42,728 nt of DNA, from assembly GCA_009746045.1 (NCBI GenBank), contig RPFO01001869.1, positions 1-42,728 on the forward strand, in the 5' to 3' direction. Both the position numbers and the translations under genes were made by a program. This document shows, in pieces, positions 39,213 to 42,728 of this stretch. Source of the stretch: Mesostigma viride (taxonomy: Eukaryota > Streptophyta > Mesostigmatophyceae > Mesostigmatales > Mesostigmataceae). Position 1 is the stretch's first letter, and the number at the start of each line of letters is the position of its first letter. Below the pieces are notes generated by a model. The model was not told where the DNA came from. It did no database searches and worked only from the letters and a program-made list of their open reading frames with translations.

Positions 39213-39447
39213 TCACTTGGCTAGAGCGCCTTCCAACTTGATGATCCCGCGTCTCTTCAGTTCCATGACCACCAGGCCGGCGACGACGGCTATCCCCACC
39301 GCCACCCACCACTCCTTGCTGGTCATCGGCCGGGGGGCTTCGGCCCGCATATCGTCATGGTCTTCTCCGGGTTCTCCTGGGCGCACTTGTTCCAATCCTC
39401 CAGCGTGTGGTACTTGTACCGGTCACGCCGCGCGTGCGCTTTATCAT
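39213..39447 (-). CDS. Small single-pass membrane protein, frameshifted
   Basis: The best frame ends with TSKEWWVAVGIAVVAGLVVM, a single membrane helix, then ELKRRGIIKLEGALAK. Upstream, another frame reads YKYHTLEDWNKCAQENPEK and a likely start lies at 39447 (MIKRTR). Two single-base breaks near 39330-39336 and 39420-39435 would join them. It sits just downstream of PCNA. Small membrane proteins of this type are often virion membrane components; that is inference. Confidence 0.45.
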
Positions 39448-39470
39448 GGCGTTTAATGATCCGCGAGAAA

Positions 39471-40250
39471 TTATTCCGCGTCCATGTCCTCGTCCTTCAT
39501 CTTCGGGGCCAGCGCGAATAGGAGGACGCCCAGATCGCCCACCTTGTACTTCACGATGATCGGGTACTCGTGGCTCATGTACAGCTGCACGCTGTTGCAG
39601 AGCCCCGAGGCCTTGGAGAAGGTGCACAGGTACCGCAGCGAGAACTGCTCGCATATGCTCGCGTCCTCGCCCACGTCCACGCTCATCTCCGGGAACTCCT
39701 CCCCTATCTCCAGGCAGCAGTCGCCGATGTCCCCCGAGCACGACATCGTGATCTCGCGCCCCGTGCACCGGATCGTCACCGTCTCCGACACCACGGACAG
39801 GTCGCGGCAGATCTTCTGGAACTCCGTGCTCACCATCGTGATCACCGTCATGTACTCCTTCTCGGGCACCTCCAGGCTGCTCTCGTCGATGTCCAGCAGC
39901 TTCATCGAGTAGCACCACCGCGTCTTCTTCACCTTGTTGGTGATGTTGATCTCCATCACGTCCGTGTTCTCCTTGGACAATTTCAGCTCCAGCTCGTCGT
40001 TCGTGGAGACGTTCTTCAGCAGCTTGTACAGGTTCAGCAAGCTCACGCCCACCGTGAAGGACTGGGCGCACGTGTACTCCTCGATCTTGCCCGCCTCCAG
40101 GTGCACGTGGAACAGCGCCACGTGGCACCCGTCCATCGCGGTGATGTGCACGCCCTCCGCGTCGAACCGGATGTTCACGTCGTTGCTCAGCTCCTTGAGA
40201 GCCTCCACCAGCAGCTTGATGGACGAGCCCTGGACGGTGCGGAACTCCAT
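39471..40250 (-). CDS. PCNA: PCNA sliding clamp
   Basis: Complete 259 residues with no frameshift. The N-terminus SSIKLLVEALKELSNDVNI, a helix-strand pattern repeated in two halves, AMDGCHVALFHVHL, an interdomain stretch near residues 115-130 and the C-terminal YPIIVKYKVGDLGVLLFALAPK with LAPK are typical of eukaryotic and viral PCNA. As a trimer it encircles DNA and tethers polymerase and other replication factors. The acidic tail (DEDMDAE) is short. No DNA polymerase is in the window. Confidence 0.95.
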   Translation of the reverse strand: MEFRTVQGSSIKLLVEALKELSNDVNIRFDAEGVHITAMDGCHVALFHVHLEAGKIEEYTCAQSFTVGVSLLNLYKLLKNVSTNDELELKLSKENTDVMEINITNKVKKTRWCYSMKLLDIDESSLEVPEKEYMTVITMVSTEFQKICRDLSVVSETVTIRCTGREITMSCSGDIGDCCLEIGEEFPEMSVDVGEDASICEQFSLRYLCTFSKASGLCNSVQLYMSHEYPIIVKYKVGDLGVLLFALAPKMKDEDMDAE

Positions 40251-40316
40251 CCCTTTACAGCAGGCGAACGATATACTCGAACCGGTAGGCGCGGACGCGG
40301 TGGACGTTTGTCCGTC

Positions 40317-40595
40317 TCAGTCGCCGCCGTACGCGATGCTCCCGAGATACGTGTACCCGTTGAAGTTGGGGTCCGAGTCGTCTAATATAGGGTGATCGCC
40401 GCCCTTCTCCAGGAAAAAGAGGGTCGGGTACGGCGGCGAGTTCGGCCCGTCGCTGACCATCGTGATGTATATCCGGTGGTTGCCCACGTCCAGCGGGTTC
40501 ACGCGGGACATCGTCTCCCCCGTCGCCTCGAACCGCAGCTTCCGCTTCACGCTCAAAACGTTCGTGGTCAAGTTCTTCGTGTTTATGTCCGCCAT
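40317..40595 (-). CDS. Small hypothetical protein
   Basis: 92 residues from ATG 40595 (MADINTKNLTTNVLSVKRKLRFE), with a beta-rich end LFFLEKGGDHPILDD and a final GYTYLGSIAYGGD. A longer version from 40649 is open but adds a poor N-terminus. It looks like a small structural protein; not recognised. Confidence 0.52.
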   Translation of the reverse strand: MADINTKNLTTNVLSVKRKLRFEATGETMSRVNPLDVGNHRIYITMVSDGPNSPPYPTLFFLEKGGDHPILDDSDPNFNGYTYLGSIAYGGD

Positions 40596-40686
40596 GGTCG
40601 AGTCTCTACCAATGGACGGGAAATTATCGTGTCGCGTTCGTACGCGCAAAAAGAAAATGTGTCCCTACCACTATACCATCTCGACC

Positions 40687-40827
40687 ATGTTCCGCGCCTT
40701 TTGTTCCGTTCCTAAGACCCAGTGCGCCTCGGGGAAGGAGAAGGACCTCGTGGACCTCGTGATGGAGTGCGTGACAGAGTCCGCGCGCGAAGACGAGGAC
40801 CTCGCGGACATGTCATGGCCGGGTTGA
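40687..40827 (+). CDS. Very small protein
   Basis: 46 residues (MFRAFCSVPKTQCASGKEK then acidic helix) with an ATG at 40687 after TACCACTATACC. It overlaps the next gene's start by 13 bases (ATGG at 40815), a tight arrangement that supports translation of both. Function unknown. Confidence 0.4.
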   Translation: MFRAFCSVPKTQCASGKEKDLVDLVMECVTESAREDEDLADMSWPG

Positions 40828-41170
40828 AGAAGGGCTACGTGGTCGCGCTCAACAACGACCACGAGGTCGTCTTTAGCAAGCGGGACGACACGGATAGCGA
40901 CGAGGAAGAAGACGAGGGAGAAGACGAGGAGGACGAGGAAGAGCACCACGAGGAGGAGGGGCACCACGCCGCCCCCCTCTCGTTGGCGGCGAGGAGGCGT
41001 TCATCATCCCGGACGACGACGAGGTCTTCCAGATTCTATCCAAGGTCATGGGGATGGCGCCAGCGAGCGAGCAGCAGGCCAGGGAGGACAAGACGCACAC
41101 CGTCATCGAGAAGGTCATGCTCATCGGCGGAAAGAAGGCGAGGGTGAAGCTGGTGATCGAGGAAGAGTGA
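40815..41170 (+). CDS. Acidic protein with Glu/Asp tract, one frameshift
   Basis: About 118 residues. Begins MAGLKKGYVVALNNDHEVVF, then a long Asp/Glu/His tract (about 40890-40960). The frame switches at a C6 run (40972-40977), which fits one missing base, to FIIPDDDEVFQILSKVMG and a basic/hydrophobic end HTVIEKVMLIGGKKARVKLVIEEE. Acidic tracts of this kind occur in histone- or DNA-mimic and chaperone-like proteins, but no family is recognised. Confidence 0.52.
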
Positions 41171-41201
41171 CGGGCATAAATTTGTCTCCCTAGTATAATA
41201 C

Positions 41202-42372
41202 ATGGAGTCGGATCTGAGGGCCATATTGAAGGAGTTCTTGCATACCCAAGACAAGGCGGCGCTCACGAAGACCGTCCCCGTGATGCCCGGGAACGCTGAC
41301 GACTACGACGCCATCCTCAACGAGGCGTACGATCGCAACATGAAGCCCTTCTGGGTCGAACAGGAGCGCGGGGCCTACACCAATCGAGTCGTCGACAGCA
41401 AGACCAGGTACACCGTCCAAGAGGGGGACACGTGGGCGAAGATCGGGGCCAAGTTCGAGGTGCCGCCCGAGGACATCGTGGTGGCCAACCCGCACGTCTC
41501 CCCGATGACAATGTCCCCAGGAGACGTGCTGTTCATCCCCGACAAGTTGGACTACCGCGATTTCGTGAACGCCATCATCAGCCCTTTGAACATGGAGGGG
41601 TCCGGCCCGCCCAAACCCGAAAGGCCTGGCGTCCCGAACCACCTGTCACGAGCGGCAAGCAGAAGTGGAACGAAAGGATCGCCGGGGTTTTCAACCCCGT
41701 ATACGATCGTGTAGCCAAGACGAGCCCGAGACTCGCCAACTACCTCTCTCTGGGCGCCGCCGCCATCCCGGCGGTCGCCGGGATCCCCGGCGACGTGATG
41801 AATATCGTCCCCGGCGCCCTCCGCAATCTGGGCGGGCTCGTGCAGGGGAAACTCCCCGAATGGGGCGTGCCCAGACTTAGCGACTTTTCGTGGGGAGGGA
41901 TCTCGAAGGGGCTGGGCGCCGTGGACCGGTTCAACGCCCACCGGGAAGGGGATTACGTCGGCGCCTACACGAAACTCCTCTCCGCCCTCCCGTTCTTAGC
42001 CGGAGCCAGTCTCGGCCCCACCGGGCTGTTGGCGGGAACGGTAGCGCAGGGGCTCGGAGGGCGCTTCGATAGGGCCCTCGAAAAACCGTGGCATGGGGTG
42101 GGCAACTTCGCCAAGGACGTGCTTTGGAACGACGCCAACGTGACCCCGATGCTTATGGCGGCCGCCATGATGGCCCCCCCCAGTATGCCGTACGCGCCTT
42201 ACATGGCCGCCATCCCCGCCGCCGCCTATCACGTCTATCAAAGGGGGTGGGCGCCGCAAGACCACTCGTGGAGGAGGCGCGCGCTTAACGTCGGGACGGA
42301 GCTGCTGCCCTGGGCGCCATGGGCGCAAACCTCTTCCCCTTCCCCCCGCCCGTCAATGAGGCGGCGGCTTAA
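41202..42372 (+). CDS. LysM-domain protein with hydrophobic C-terminal part, frameshifted
   Basis: First frame (41202 to about 41640) has a LysM domain at about residues 68-112: RYTVQEGDTWAKIGAKF, then IVVANPHV and MSPGDVLFIP. LysM domains bind GlcNAc-containing glycans such as chitin or peptidoglycan. The second frame (about 41640-42335) is Gly/Ala-rich and hydrophobic (LGAAAIPAVAGIPGDVMN, FLAGASLGPTGLLAGTVAQGL), with likely membrane-associated helices, and probably ends in another frame at 42370-42372 with VNEAAA. A virion surface protein for host attachment or cell-wall entry fits but is inference. A CCTAGTATAAT element lies just upstream of the start. Confidence 0.65.
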
Positions 42373-42620
42373 GTCAGGAACACCTTGCGCCCGTGCCCCT
42401 CGGCGATCTCGACCAGGTTCAGCGTACGGGCGTACACCTCGACGTGGCCGTCGGTCATCACCGCGCCCTCCTTGAGGCCCGGGACCTGCTTGAACCGGAA
42501 ATGGAGCACCGGGCGGGTCGATCTTGCTCAGGTTTGATGCTGCCGCTCGGGTCGTCCGACTCCGGGGAACACCGCGAACGGCATCACGTAGATCATCTCG
42601 AAGTTGTTCTCGACCGGCAC
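42369..42620 (-). CDS. Major capsid protein, C-terminal part (frameshifted)
   Basis: Minus-strand reading has EMIYVMPFAVFP, then in other frames DPSGSI and NLSKID, and then VLHFRFKQVPGLKEG and HVEVYARTLNLVEIAEG to the stop at 42369-42371. The P-S-G-S...N-x-S-x-I-D and VYA..LN blocks are the hallmark end of the nucleocytovirus double-jelly-roll capsid protein. At least two or three single-base breaks occur in about 120 bases, more than elsewhere, which suggests poorer accuracy at the contig end. It overlaps the LysM gene's stop by two bases, tail to tail. Confidence 0.7.
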
Positions 42621-42627
42621 CAACACC

Positions 42628-42728
42628 TTCTTCGACCGCGCGACGTTCGCGATCAACGGCAAGGAGCTCTGGGCGCCCCCCCGCGACCCCCTCTGGTTCA
42701 GCCACTACCTGCCGTCGGAGTTCCACAG
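42628..42728 (+). pseudogene. Major capsid protein internal segment, inverted
   Basis: Plus-strand frame reads FFDRATFAINGKELW then PRDPLWFSHYLPSEFH to the window end. In a normal capsid protein such an N-G-x-x-x...P-Y/L-P...H block sits just before the EMIYVMPFAVFP block found on the minus strand at 42560-42620. Here the two are on opposite strands with a breakpoint near 42600-42640. There is no start codon for it and a stop lies upstream in the frame. It may be an inversion, a foldback or a mis-assembly. Confidence 0.5.

Overview
This window looks like part of a large double-stranded DNA virus of the phylum Nucleocytoviricota (giant-virus type), or an integrated copy of one. The markers are a PCNA sliding clamp (39471-40250, minus), homologues of the late transcription factors VLTF2 (3571-4308, minus) and VLTF3 (36936-38064, plus), the end of a double-jelly-roll major capsid protein (42369-42728, broken), a NifS-type cysteine desulfurase, OTU-type cysteine proteases, a cytosine-C5 DNA methyltransferase, KilA-N/PDDEXK proteins and a three-member family of Bro-like regulators. 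Viral genes are GC-rich, tightly packed on both strands and lack obvious introns. The host and exact family cannot be named from the sequence.

Layout. 1-5.3 kb: minus-strand genes (conserved nucleocytovirus protein, HNH endonuclease, large Ala/Pro-rich protein, VLTF2, two small proteins). 5.4-9.8 kb: plus-strand genes (Bro-like copy A, OTU protease, cysteine desulfurase, two small genes). 9.86-11.19 kb: a minus-strand gene of unknown function. 11.2-14.1 kb: a non-coding island holding three repeat classes: 79-bp tandem repeats, a 323-bp inverted repeat around an AT-rich 169-bp centre, and degenerate repeats of about 157 bp. 14.1-17.3 kb: a KilA-N/PDDEXK/coiled-coil gene interrupted by two tandem copies of an unclassified insertion. 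17.5-21.6 kb: Bro-like copy B, an MSV199-like protein, a LamG-like protein, one unknown and the methyltransferase. 21.7-34.7 kb: a giant gene with an OTU-like domain, cut in two by a 7.8-kb Ty1/copia-like LTR retrotransposon (25690-33513). 34.7-42.7 kb: a second KilA-N/PDDEXK protein, small genes, VLTF3, Bro-like copy C, a small membrane protein, PCNA, an acidic protein, a LysM protein and capsid-protein fragments.

Two themes stand out. First, two mobile elements have landed in viral genes with short target duplications, and computed removal restores the reading frame at both sites. The retrotransposon's LTRs differ at one position in 617, so it is a recent arrival. It also has an unusual domain order (integrase before protease) and a gag and pol that are in frame across a single UGA. 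Second, many genes carry single-base frameshifts. Where the position can be pinned, one base is missing, usually from a G or C homopolymer, and this also happens inside the retrotransposon. That points to sequencing error more than to gene decay, so split frames are annotated here as single genes.
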